Assembly: GCF_003583985.1 (NCBI RefSeq)
Contig: NZ_QXML01000014.1
Location: 1 to 64,000, forward strand
Source: Algoriphagus lacus
Lineage (GTDB): Bacteria; Bacteroidota; Bacteroidia; Cytophagales; Cyclobacteriaceae
Direction: 5' to 3'
DNA: 64,000 nucleotides
The translations under genes and the position numbers were made by a program. The stretch's first letter is position 1. Each line of letters opens with the position of its first letter. Positions 33,331 through 41,693 of this stretch are shown here, in pieces. The notes under the pieces are model-generated. The model had not been told where the DNA came from and did not search any database. It saw only the letters and a program-made list of their open reading frames with translations.

Positions 33331-33758
33331 GCAGCATCAAGGAAATACAGGAAGAGATCGTTTCGGAATTCGAAATCCTCGGTGAGGATAAAGAGTCAAC
33401 CATTTTCTACATTATGGAATTGGGAGAAAACTTGGAAGCTTTTCCTGAATCTGAAAGAGTCGACGAAAACATCATTAAAGGATGTCAGTCCAAGGTTTGG
33501 TTGACAGCTGACGAAGTAGATGGAAAAGTTCACTACAAAGCGGACTCCAATACAGACATTACCAAAGGTTTAATCTCACTTTTGATCCGGGTATTAAACA
33601 ATCGCCGTCCCGAAGAGATTTTAAAAGCAGATCTTAATTTTATCGAACGAATCGGTATGGGAAGTATCATTGGTAGCCAGCGATCGAATGGACTTTCAGC
33701 AATGATCAAGCAAATGAAATTGTATGCCTTGGCTTTTCAAACAAAGCAAAACGCCTGA
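33327..33758 (+). CDS. sufE: Sulfur acceptor SufE
   Basis: A 143-residue SufE with the acceptor cysteine C53 in K-G-C-Q-S-K-V-W. It receives persulfide sulfur from SufS and hands it to SufB. The C-terminal helix R-S-N-G-L-S-A-M-I-K-Q-M-K is typical. The start overlaps the sufS stop by four bases; the next gene begins 2 bases after its stop. Confidence 0.96.
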   Translation: MSSIKEIQEEIVSEFEILGEDKESTIFYIMELGENLEAFPESERVDENIIKGCQSKVWLTADEVDGKVHYKADSNTDITKGLISLLIRVLNNRRPEEILKADLNFIERIGMGSIIGSQRSNGLSAMIKQMKLYALAFQTKQNA

Positions 33759-33760
33759 AA

Positions 33761-34099
33761 ATGGAAGCGGAAAGCAGTGTAGATAACGGACAGGTAACCA
33801 ACCTGAGAGACAAGGTGGTAATGGCCATCAAACAGGTTTATGATCCGGAAATCCCTGTGGATGTCTATGAATTGGGATTGATCTATGAGATTACAGTTTA
33901 TCCTGTAAACAATGTCTATGTGCAAATGACCTTGACCTCACCCAACTGTCCTTCAGCGGAATTTATCCCTTCCGAAGTTAAGGATCGGATTCAGCAGATC
34001 CAGGGAGTGAATAATGTTGAGGTGGAAGTGACCTTTGATCCGCCTTATTCCCAAGACATGATGTCGGAGGCAGCTAAACTTGAATTAGGATTTCTTTAA
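33761..34099 (+). CDS. SufT-like MIP18/DUF59 Fe-S assembly protein
   Basis: A 112-residue protein of the MIP18/DUF59 family, with Y-D-P-E-I-P-V-D-V-Y-E-L-G-L-I-Y near residue 25 and the conserved cysteine in T-S-P-N-C-P-S-A-E. In suf operons such proteins (SufT or PaaD-like) help mature or deliver Fe-S clusters, especially when demand is high. Its place between sufE and a bacilliredoxin gene supports that role. Confidence 0.92.
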   Translation: MEAESSVDNGQVTNLRDKVVMAIKQVYDPEIPVDVYELGLIYEITVYPVNNVYVQMTLTSPNCPSAEFIPSEVKDRIQQIQGVNNVEVEVTFDPPYSQDMMSEAAKLELGFL

Positions 34100-34123
34100 A
34101 ACTGAACAATAAAACACATCAAT

Positions 34124-34546
34124 ATGTATCCTGAAGAGCTAATTGCTCCCATGAGGGCAGAACTTTCAAACGTAGGATTCCAAGAATTTAGAACAGCTGA
34201 GCAAGTGGCAGAGCACTTGGGTCCAAATCACAAAGGTACCACTTTCGTTGTGGTCAACTCTGTATGTGGCTGTGCCGCCGGTGCGGCTAGACCGGGCGTA
34301 AGATATGCTGTCGAACATGCCTCAAAAAAACCTACTACCCTGGCTACTGTGTTTGCAGGAAATGACCGCGAGGCTGTAGCAAAAGTAAGAGAATTGGTTT
34401 TGCCTTATCCTCCATCCTCCCCTGCGATGGCTTTGTTTAAAGACGGGGAATTGGTACACTTCATTGAACGCCATCATATCGAAGGCCGAAACGCTAAAAT
34501 GATCGGTGATCACTTGGTGGAAGTGTTTGAGCATTTCTGCGACTAA
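34124..34546 (+). CDS. BrxA/BrxB family bacilliredoxin
   Basis: A 140-residue thioredoxin-fold protein with the family's C48-G-C50 motif in V-N-S-V-C-G-C-A-A-G. Family members (YphP/YqiW) remove bacillithiol from proteins or act as disulfide reductases. It is the last gene of the suf operon, 24 bases after the SufT-like gene and just before the terminator. The likely role is to keep Suf or Fe-S target cysteines reduced during oxidative stress; that is inference from position. Confidence 0.92.
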   Translation: MYPEELIAPMRAELSNVGFQEFRTAEQVAEHLGPNHKGTTFVVVNSVCGCAAGAARPGVRYAVEHASKKPTTLATVFAGNDREAVAKVRELVLPYPPSSPAMALFKDGELVHFIERHHIEGRNAKMIGDHLVEVFEHFCD

Positions 34547-34571
34547 AAAAAGCCCTTCGGGGCTTTTTTTA
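34545..34571 (+). terminator. Terminator of the suf operon
   Basis: AAAAAAAGCCC, the stable tetraloop TTCG, and GGGCTTTTTTT form a textbook hairpin that begins at the bacilliredoxin stop codon. The A-run on the left makes it able to work in both directions. Confidence 0.92.
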
Positions 34572-34662
34572 TCTATCCACGGTATCAGTTATCACCATCA
34601 TTAACTCATTTTATGATGCCGGACGCAACAACTACTTTATTTTCAAAGACTTACTAAATGAC

Positions 34663-34685
34663 TCAATTGATCTGAAGTCAATTGA
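34663..34685. promoter_or_regulatory. Twin TCAATTGA palindromes upstream of citrate synthase
   Basis: Two copies of the 8-base palindrome TCAATTGA (34663-34670 and 34678-34685) lie 15 bases apart from centre to centre, about 110 bases upstream of gltA. Paired symmetric sites at this spacing could bind a regulator. I could not place a convincing promoter next to them. Confidence 0.35.
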
Positions 34686-34794
34686 ATAATATTGACTTTG
34701 CTTGTGGAATAAAATCCTTAAAAAATGGTCAGTTTTATTAACTTCAGGCCGATTTTAGAGTTTTTAAATCAAAACGAATCCAAACTAACAATAT

Positions 34795-36081
34795 ATGTCT
34801 GACTCCGCCAAGCTGTCCTACAAAGGGCAAGAATTTGAATTTCCGGTAATAACTGGTACTGAAGATGAAAGCGCAATTGATGTAGGTAAACTTCGTGATG
34901 TAACGGGACTAATCACCCTTGATCCCGGTTACAAAAATACAGGAGCCACCAAAAGCGCCATTACCTTTTTGGATGGTGAGCAGGGAGTTTTGAGATATCG
35001 AGGATACCGAATTGAAGACCTGTCCAAAAAGGCAACATTTCTGGAAGTTTCCTACTTGTTGATTTATGGCGAACTTCCCAATCAGGCAGAATACGACAAA
35101 TTCACCAGAGAAATCACGCTTCACACCCTGGTTCATGAGGATATCAAGAAAATTCTTGCTGGTTTCCCTTCAAATGCCCATCCAATGGGTGTACTTTCTT
35201 CATTGATATGTTCGCTTTCTGCATTTTATCCTGATTCTTTAAATCCAAATCAGAGTGAAGAAGAGGTGAACCTAAGCATCGTTCGATTGATGGCAAAAAT
35301 GCCAACTTTCGCAGCCTGGGCGATGAAGAACAAGGTTGGACATCCTGTCAACTATCCAGACAACACTTTGGATTATTGTTCCAACTTGTTGAAAATGATG
35401 TTTGCCCTTCCTGCTGAAAAGTATGAAGTGGATCCAATAGTGGCAACAGCATTGGACAAGCTGTTGATATTACATGCTGATCATGAGCAGAACTGCTCTA
35501 CCTCCACAGTAAGGATGGTAGGCTCCTCTCAGGCATCAATCTACGCTTCGATTTCTGCTGGAATCAACGCACTATGGGGCCCACTCCATGGTGGTGCCAA
35601 TCAGTCTGTGATTGAGATGCTGGAAGCAATCAAAGCGGATGGCGGTGATGCTAAAAAATACTTGGACAAAGCGAAGGACAAGAATGATTCTTTCCGTTTG
35701 ATGGGCTTTGGACACCGGGTTTATAAAAACTTTGACCCAAGAGCGAAAATCATCAAGCAGGCCGCTGATGAGGTATTGGGCAGACTTGGAGTCTCAGATC
35801 CGGTTTTGGACATTGCCAAAGAACTTGAACATGCTGCACTGAATGATCAATATTTCATTGACAGAAAACTCTATCCAAATGTGGATTTCTACTCAGGGAT
35901 CATCTACAGAGCCCTTGGAATCCCTACTGATATGTTCACAGTAATGTTTGCTTTAGGACGTCTCCCTGGATGGATTGCTCAATGGAAGGAGATGCGCGAG
36001 CAAAAAGAACCAATTGGAAGACCTCGTCAGATTTACGTTGGAGCAGGTGAGAGGGATTATGTCTTTATCAATAAGCGCTAA
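34795..36081 (+). CDS. gltA: Citrate synthase
   Basis: A 428-residue type I (hexameric, Gram-negative style) citrate synthase that joins acetyl-CoA and oxaloacetate for the TCA cycle. Catalytic blocks are L-H-A-D-H-E-Q-N-C-S-T-S-T-V-R, G-P-L-H-G-G-A-N and G-F-G-H-R-V-Y-K-N-F-D-P-R-A. It is a single-gene unit between the suf terminator and its own terminator. The start at 34795 gives M-S-D-S-A-K-L, as in close relatives. Confidence 0.97.
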   Translation: MSDSAKLSYKGQEFEFPVITGTEDESAIDVGKLRDVTGLITLDPGYKNTGATKSAITFLDGEQGVLRYRGYRIEDLSKKATFLEVSYLLIYGELPNQAEYDKFTREITLHTLVHEDIKKILAGFPSNAHPMGVLSSLICSLSAFYPDSLNPNQSEEEVNLSIVRLMAKMPTFAAWAMKNKVGHPVNYPDNTLDYCSNLLKMMFALPAEKYEVDPIVATALDKLLILHADHEQNCSTSTVRMVGSSQASIYASISAGINALWGPLHGGANQSVIEMLEAIKADGGDAKKYLDKAKDKNDSFRLMGFGHRVYKNFDPRAKIIKQAADEVLGRLGVSDPVLDIAKELEHAALNDQYFIDRKLYPNVDFYSGIIYRALGIPTDMFTVMFALGRLPGWIAQWKEMREQKEPIGRPRQIYVGAGERDYVFINKR

Positions 36082-36094
36082 AAGTTCAAACCTA

Positions 36095-36133
36095 ACAAAG
36101 CCATCTCTTGAAAAGAGGTGGCTTTGTTGTTTC
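36095..36133 (+). terminator. Terminator after gltA
   Basis: A 15-base-pair stem: ACAAAGCCA pairs perfectly with TGGCTTTGT, and inside it TCTCTT pairs with AAGAGG through one T-G pair, leaving a 3-base loop. A T-rich stretch follows. It begins 13 bases after the gltA stop. Confidence 0.85.
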
Positions 36134-36198
36134 CAGCCTTTTAGAAATTTCCAATTGGCCCCATATTTGGAAACTGAAACACACTAAATGAGTTTACA

Positions 36199-36459
36199 AT
36201 GAAACCAACTACCCTAGAAGAAGCTGTTGCCCTCACCCAAAAATTTACCACAAAGCCAACCAATGAAGAACTTTTGAGACTTTATGGATTGTACAAACAA
36301 GCCACTGAAGGAGATAATGAAAATGAAAGGCCTGGTGGCTTTGACTTTAAAGCAGCCGCCAAGTACAATGCTTGGCTGATTTTAAAAGGAAAGTCAAAGG
36401 AAGAAGCCACCCAAGCTTATCTTGATTTGGTCGAAGAACTTTCCAAAAAGTATCTATAA
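36199..36459 (+). CDS. Acyl-CoA-binding protein (ACBP)
   Basis: An 86-residue protein that matches ACBP over its full length, with L-Y-G-L-Y-K-Q-A-T-E-G-D and the ligand-binding helix A-K-Y-N-A-W-L-I-L-K-G-K-S-K-E-E-A. It binds medium and long-chain acyl-CoA in the cytosol and acts as a carrier or pool. ACBP is mainly eukaryotic but is also found in several bacterial groups including Bacteroidota. It is flanked by terminators on both sides and so is transcribed alone. Confidence 0.94.
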   Translation: MKPTTLEEAVALTQKFTTKPTNEELLRLYGLYKQATEGDNENERPGGFDFKAAAKYNAWLILKGKSKEEATQAYLDLVEELSKKYL

Positions 36460-36466
36460 AGAGTAG

Positions 36467-36492
36467 GCCTGAATTCAAATTCGGGCTTTTTT
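36467..36492 (+). terminator. Terminator after the ACBP gene
   Basis: GCCTGAATT and AATTCGGGC pair with one T-G pair around a very short loop, followed by six T. It begins 7 bases after the stop codon. Confidence 0.8.
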
Positions 36493-36635
36493 ATGATTAT
36501 GATAAATATTTTTAGTCTGAAAAGAATATTATTTCAATTCTGACCAAATCAGCATTCAAATTTTGGGAATTTCCCGGTTTCGTAAATTTTTCTTATTTAT
36601 ATGGCCTGATTGAATTTTAGCAGTGTCGGGAATTT

Positions 36636-39212
36636 ATGAGCAATAAAAAATCTGGGCTTGATCGAATTATTAAACTAATTCCAAAAGGATTTGTCCCAGT
36701 CACAATCCTTTTGTTTTTTCTTCTTTCACCCGAACTTGAAGTATTGGGCCAGGATCAAAACCAGATTCAGGACTCAGTCCAGCATTCTGGTCCATTACCC
36801 TCAGATTCGACTACCCATTCAGGATTCATTCAGCAAGTTCAAAATGCAGGAAAATCAGAATATCTCAAAAGTCAGGAAAAGTTTGAAAGTAGAAAAGTCT
36901 ATCTCAAACAACACGATTTAATCACTGAACTCAAAAATGAAAATTTCAAAGTCAAGGCCCTTTTGAATAAAGGGTTTGGTTATTCTGCGGTCAAGTCAAA
37001 GATGGCCGAGTTTCAGGAACTGATTCCCAAAGTACTTCATGGGATTTATGGAGACGACATTGAGCTGCAAACGGAAAGAAACCTGACCGTATCTGCGGCT
37101 ATTTTCCAGGAAATGCTGGATGAATTGGTAGCGGAAAAAAAGAAAGTGGATGAATTTGCCTCTGCAATTCGACAGGCCCAATTCAAGATAGATTCCATTT
37201 CCGCAGAAGAAGATCTTTACCTGTTTCCTACCGATTCTCTTCAGACCAGACAATATGCATTTTTGTTACTTGAAATAAACAAAGAAATGAAGCCTGTAGA
37301 GGATTCACTCGCAAATTTCAGTGATAAATTGGACAGCCTCCAGACTTCTCTTAACGAAATGGTATTTGACTTGAATACCCAAATTGAAAGTTTGGAGTTG
37401 ATTAGGAAGAACCTTAACGCATCAATTTTCAAAAAGGAAATTCCTGAGGATCAAGATTCCAAATTTTATCAAAGACCCCTTTCCGAGTCAATTTCATATT
37501 CTTACGCCAAAGAAAAACTAGCTCTGATTTTTTACCTGAGACTATACCAAACCAGATTGTTGGTTATGGCTCTTTTGATATTTGTCTCCTGGATTTTCAT
37601 CAAGACTCTAAAATCTCGTATTGGCTTTCTGAATGAACAGGATGTTCATGATGATGGAAAAGTCATTTTAAGGCATCCCCTCCTATCGTCCATTGTTATC
37701 GTAATCGGGTGTTTTCAATTTTTCTTCCCAAGCCCTCCCTTTATTTTCTATTGGCTTATTTGGTTTGTGGCATCAATTTCTTTCACATTGATTTTCTCAA
37801 GTTTTCTGAAAAGCTTTTGGTTTTTCTTTTGGGTGTTCACGGTCCTAATTTTCCTTCTTTCAGGGCTCACGAATATGATTCTGTTGCCCACAGTTGAGGA
37901 AAGATACTTGTTGATTACACTCTCCCTTATTGGTATTTTGTTTTTGACCTCCACGTTTATTAAAAACAAAACAGATCAACTTAAAGAGAAGAGAGTAATC
38001 TATTTTATTTATTTCATGGGATTTTTCGAGTTGGTTTCTTTGGTTCTTAACCTAGCCGGTAGATTCAATCTATCCAAATCATTTTTGGTAGCAGGGTACA
38101 TCGGGATTGTGGTCGGAATCCTCCTCCTATGGACTATCCGCTTGATCAATCAAGGCTTAGCCATTGCAACCAAAATCTATCATAACCAGGAGAAAGAACT
38201 GTTTTTCATCAACTTTGACCGACTTGGAAACAAAGCTCCTGGTATTTTTTACACCTTCTTGGTCTTTGGATGGATAATCCTAGTGGGGAAAAATTTTTAC
38301 AGCTTTTCCCAGATTTCCCTGTCAATCAGTCAGTTTCTAAACGAAAAGCGCATGATCGGTTCTTATGAATTTTCGATCAATGGACTTTTTGTGTTTTTGA
38401 TCATTTTACTGGTTTCGGTTTTGATTTCCAGGCTATTATCCCTTTTTGCAGCAGATCCTGAGGCTAGTAATTCTGCGGAAAAGAGAAAACGAATCAGTTT
38501 TGGAAGCTGGCTTTTATTGGTTCAGATCTTTGTGATCTCTCTGGGATTGTTTTTGGCTTTTGCCGCATCGGGAATTCCTTTGGATAAAATCACCATAATC
38601 TTGGGGGCTCTATCCGTGGGTATAGGCTTGGGTCTCCAGGGATTGGTCAATAACCTGGTCAGTGGATTGATCCTGGCTTTTGAAAACACCGTGAAAGTCG
38701 GGGATTTGATTGAAATAGAAGGTAAGCCGGGGATCATGAAATCCATAGGATTCCGAAGCAGTGTGGTTAATATGTTTGAAGGGCCAACAGTAGTGATTCC
38801 AAATGGAGATCTGATCAGCAAGCAACTGATCAATTGGACTACTGGAAGAGGGAGAAAGCTTACCGCAGTAATTGGTGTGGCTTATGGTACCGACTTGGGA
38901 CTGGCAATTCAACTGCTTAAGGAAATTGTCGGCGAAGATTCACGAATTAGAATGAACCCGGCGCCTAGAGTGGTCCCCGTGGAGTTTACGGATAGCAGCA
39001 TTGATATTGAAGTGACTTTTTGGGTCAATACCTATTTGGACTATCCCTTTGTAAAAGGTGATCTGATCAGCAAAGCAAATGAATCATTCAAGCACAACGG
39101 AATACGAATACCTTTCCCACAAATGGACCTACATGTGAAATCGGGGATAAAAGTGGACCTTCCTAAATCACCCCAAAAAGACTCCGATTCTCAGAATCTG
39201 AACCAAGGATAA
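36636..39212 (+). CDS. Large MscS-family mechanosensitive ion channel
   Basis: An 858-residue membrane protein. A signal-like hydrophobic segment (residues 18-35) is followed by a mainly helical periplasmic region up to about residue 290, then about nine to eleven membrane helices. The C-terminal MscS core has the pore helix G-A-L-S-V-G-I-G-L-G-L-Q-G-L-V-N-N and the beta domain F-E-N-T-V-K-V-G-D-L-I-E-I-E-G, V-V-I-P-N-G-D-L-I-S. The layout resembles MscK/YjeP-size channels that release solutes on osmotic downshock. Its end overlaps the convergent lipoprotein gene by 22 bases. Confidence 0.9.
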   Translation: MSNKKSGLDRIIKLIPKGFVPVTILLFFLLSPELEVLGQDQNQIQDSVQHSGPLPSDSTTHSGFIQQVQNAGKSEYLKSQEKFESRKVYLKQHDLITELKNENFKVKALLNKGFGYSAVKSKMAEFQELIPKVLHGIYGDDIELQTERNLTVSAAIFQEMLDELVAEKKKVDEFASAIRQAQFKIDSISAEEDLYLFPTDSLQTRQYAFLLLEINKEMKPVEDSLANFSDKLDSLQTSLNEMVFDLNTQIESLELIRKNLNASIFKKEIPEDQDSKFYQRPLSESISYSYAKEKLALIFYLRLYQTRLLVMALLIFVSWIFIKTLKSRIGFLNEQDVHDDGKVILRHPLLSSIVIVIGCFQFFFPSPPFIFYWLIWFVASISFTLIFSSFLKSFWFFFWVFTVLIFLLSGLTNMILLPTVEERYLLITLSLIGILFLTSTFIKNKTDQLKEKRVIYFIYFMGFFELVSLVLNLAGRFNLSKSFLVAGYIGIVVGILLLWTIRLINQGLAIATKIYHNQEKELFFINFDRLGNKAPGIFYTFLVFGWIILVGKNFYSFSQISLSISQFLNEKRMIGSYEFSINGLFVFLIILLVSVLISRLLSLFAADPEASNSAEKRKRISFGSWLLLVQIFVISLGLFLAFAASGIPLDKITIILGALSVGIGLGLQGLVNNLVSGLILAFENTVKVGDLIEIEGKPGIMKSIGFRSSVVNMFEGPTVVIPNGDLISKQLINWTTGRGRKLTAVIGVAYGTDLGLAIQLLKEIVGEDSRIRMNPAPRVVPVEFTDSSIDIEVTFWVNTYLDYPFVKGDLISKANESFKHNGIRIPFPQMDLHVKSGIKVDLPKSPQKDSDSQNLNQG

Positions 39213-39820
39213 TTATCATTTATAAAATCGAGTGCTTGGGGTAAGCCGTCTCCGGGAACAGTACCCAACTTGGGTAAGACGGAAGGATTCCCAGGGTACG
39301 ATTTCCCTCCAAATTTCACCACCCGAAATTCACCTCCACTCAGTAGGTAAAGATCCTTATATCCATTGGTTTGATCTGGAGAAATCACAACGGGATAATC
39401 GGTGACAGTAAATTTGGAGATGACCTCACCCTGTGCATTCAGGATAAATTGAGTACATCCGCCCGATCCGCAAAAATAAGGACCGGTAAGTCCTACAAAA
39501 ATCTCCTTACTGTTGTCGCCATTTAGATCGTATTCAAAAAAAATGAACTTTCTGCTCAATGAATCCACCACTCCAATTTTTAAGTCCTCCGCGTAAAGTT
39601 GGATGAGTCGATCCCGGACTATAGTGGCTGTCTGGGCCGAAGACGCATCAATGAGGTATTGATCGCCGGGAATTTGATCTGAAGGGTCAGGATCCACCAC
39701 CACATCTTCCACGGCAATAGAATCTGCTATCTTTGCAGTAGAATCAAGTTCTTTGGAAGGTTGGGAATTACAGGCCCAAAATATTCCTGCTAGTACGGTA
39801 AGTAGAAATATGTTTTTCAT
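39191..39820 (-). CDS. Lipoprotein of unknown function
   Basis: A 209-residue predicted lipoprotein: the signal M-K-N-I-F-L-L-T-V-L-A-G-I-F-W-A ends at Cys17. An acidic linker (D-P-D-P-S-D-Q) leads to a compact domain containing F-E-Y-D-L-N-G-D-N-S-K-E-I-F-V-G-L-T-G, which looks like an FG-GAP or EF-type D-x-N-x-D-x-x-E loop, and a possible disulfide in Y-F-C-G-S-G-G-C-T. I do not know the function. It is convergent with the MscS gene and overlaps it by 22 bases. Confidence 0.75.
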   Translation of the reverse strand: MKNIFLLTVLAGIFWACNSQPSKELDSTAKIADSIAVEDVVVDPDPSDQIPGDQYLIDASSAQTATIVRDRLIQLYAEDLKIGVVDSLSRKFIFFEYDLNGDNSKEIFVGLTGPYFCGSGGCTQFILNAQGEVISKFTVTDYPVVISPDQTNGYKDLYLLSGGEFRVVKFGGKSYPGNPSVLPKLGTVPGDGLPQALDFINDNYPWFRF

Positions 39821-39934
39821 CGGAATTTACTTTGAAAATTCAACACTAAGTTCACTCAATATTAGGCAATTAAGAACGGACGAACAATCCATCTAAATGG
39901 ACTAAAACTCTACTAAAGAGGTGGTTTCGACTAA

Positions 39935-40927
39935 TTACTCAGCCTTTTTCCTTCCAAAATATCCAGCAAGCATGCTTCCCAGGACAAGCTGCTGGATGTG
40001 GTAAAGCATCACAGGCAAAAGGACAAGACCAAAAATGCTTGGATCCGGAAAAATCACCTTGCCTATCACCACCCCATGAACCAGGGATTTGGTAGATCCA
40101 CTGAATAAAGCTGTTATCCTATCTTTAACATCAAATTTCAAAAGAGCAGTACACGCCCAAATTGCAAAAAAAGCTATCAGCAAAATTCCAAGCATGATTC
40201 CTGCAATTTTCAAAAGAGTTGTTGCCTGATAGGGTGAAAACACTTTCTGGGAAAAAGCTTGAGCAAATGATGTAAAAACAATCATCGTTATCACGGTCTG
40301 GTCCACATATTTCAGTCTGGACAAATGACTTTTTAGAATTGGAAAAAGTACACCATGGAAAAAAACTCCCAGAATAACGGGCAAAATTACTTTGAATGAA
40401 AGTTCGCCAAGCGTAGGAAGAAGGTCTATTTCTGCACCTGTCGCTCCTGCCAAAACTCCCATCCATGCCGGCGTAATCACCACTCCCAAAAGACTGGAAA
40501 TACTCGCATTGAAAATGGCCGCAGGTATATTCCCCCCTGCAATGGACACCATAACCACGGAGGCACTTACGGTGGACGGCAGTGCAGACAGATAACTGAT
40601 CCCCAATCGAAAATCCTGGTCAATCCATGGCATCATCTGTAACAGCAAAAAGACCAAAACGGGAAATAACAGGAACGTGGAAAGCTGAATCAACAGGTGA
40701 AGCCTCCAGTTGGAAAGGCCGGACTTGAGTTGCTCGGGATTGAGTTTGACCCCGTAAAAAAAGAATACCAAGGCAATCCCTACGTTAATCACCGGCTTCC
40801 AAGGCAAGCCTGATTGCTCGGAACCAACTTCCGGAAAAACAGCAGCCAATCCAATGGCCACAAACAGCCCCATCAAAAATCCGTTGATTCCGACTCGATT
40901 TAGGGTTTGGGCCAGCTTGCCAGTCAT
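39935..40927 (-). CDS. SBF-like (bile acid:sodium symporter superfamily) transporter, YfeH type
   Basis: A 330-residue membrane protein with about ten helices. The early motif F-F-Y-G-V-K-L-N-P-E-Q-L and the core L-P-S-T-V-S-A-S-V-V-M-V-S-I-A-G-G-N are typical of the SBF-like group that includes YfeH. The superfamily moves organic anions with sodium or protons; the substrate here is not known. Its start overlaps the methyltransferase stop by ATGA, so the two genes are in one operon. Confidence 0.88.
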   Translation of the reverse strand: MTGKLAQTLNRVGINGFLMGLFVAIGLAAVFPEVGSEQSGLPWKPVINVGIALVFFFYGVKLNPEQLKSGLSNWRLHLLIQLSTFLLFPVLVFLLLQMMPWIDQDFRLGISYLSALPSTVSASVVMVSIAGGNIPAAIFNASISSLLGVVITPAWMGVLAGATGAEIDLLPTLGELSFKVILPVILGVFFHGVLFPILKSHLSRLKYVDQTVITMIVFTSFAQAFSQKVFSPYQATTLLKIAGIMLGILLIAFFAIWACTALLKFDVKDRITALFSGSTKSLVHGVVIGKVIFPDPSIFGLVLLPVMLYHIQQLVLGSMLAGYFGRKKAE

Positions 40928-41673
40928 GAGCCCATTAGTCTTTTGAAGTTGTCACAGAGAATCGCCGTAGCAATGGCAACGTTGAGTGATTCAGCATGAC
41001 CAAAACCGGGAATGGTTATTTTTTTAGTCACTTTTTTCTCCATCTCGGGAGATATTCCTTTGGATTCATTTCCCATCAACAGAATACCCGGAGCGGGTTT
41101 TTGAAGTTGGTGGACATTCTCTCCATCCAAAAAAGCGCCATAAACAGGAAGCTTCCATCGATCCACCACCTGTGCGAGATCTTCATAAAAAAACTGAATT
41201 CGAGTAAAAGAACCCATGGTAGACTGAATCACTTTGGGATTGTAGAATTCAGCAGTTTGGGGAGAAAACACCATCTTTTCGATCCCGTACCAATCTGCCA
41301 CCCGGATGATAGTTCCCAGATTGCCAGGATCACGCACATCATCCAGAGCCAAAATCAAGTCCTCCTTTTCGGGGAAAAATGCTGAATTTGACTTCATTTG
41401 AACCACAGCCAAGGCAGAATCATTGGATTGGAATTGTCCCACCTGCTCCAATTGGTTTTGGGTCACCCGGATCAACTCTCCTCGAAAGGAATTCAAAACT
41501 CGGAGATGTTTTTGCTCAAATGACTCGGTAACCAGTAATACTTCCACCGAAAAATCTGACTGAAGTACCTCCAGAACGCTTTTCTCACCCTCCACAAAGA
41601 ACTTTCCGCTCTCGCTTCGGTATTTTTTTTGATGTAAGGATTTTATAAACTTAACCGTATTTTTGCTCAGCAT
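40924..41673 (-). CDS. SpoU/TrmH family RNA 2'-O-methyltransferase
   Basis: A 249-residue SPOUT methyltransferase. Residues 1-90 form an L30e-like substrate-binding part. The knot domain has motif 1 L-D-D-V-R-D-P-G-N-L-G-T-I-I-R, motif 2 L-L-M-G-N-E-S-K-G-I and motif 3 G-F-G-H-A-E-S-L-N-V-A-I-A, which bind S-adenosylmethionine. It should methylate a ribose in rRNA or tRNA; the exact site is unknown. It is divergent from tamL with only 20 bases between the start codons. Confidence 0.92.
   Translation of the reverse strand: MLSKNTVKFIKSLHQKKYRSESGKFFVEGEKSVLEVLQSDFSVEVLLVTESFEQKHLRVLNSFRGELIRVTQNQLEQVGQFQSNDSALAVVQMKSNSAFFPEKEDLILALDDVRDPGNLGTIIRVADWYGIEKMVFSPQTAEFYNPKVIQSTMGSFTRIQFFYEDLAQVVDRWKLPVYGAFLDGENVHQLQKPAPGILLMGNESKGISPEMEKKVTKKITIPGFGHAESLNVAIATAILCDNFKRLMGS
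41658..41665 (+). promoter_or_regulatory. Candidate -7 element for tamL, inside the methyltransferase gene
   Basis: TATTTTTG is an exact match to TAnnTTTG and lies within the first codons of the divergent methyltransferase gene, 29 bases before the tamL start. No TTG sits at the ideal distance; one at 41629-41631 is 26 bases upstream. Confidence 0.35.
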
Positions 41674-41693
41674 CCCTTCAGCTTATTCCGATT

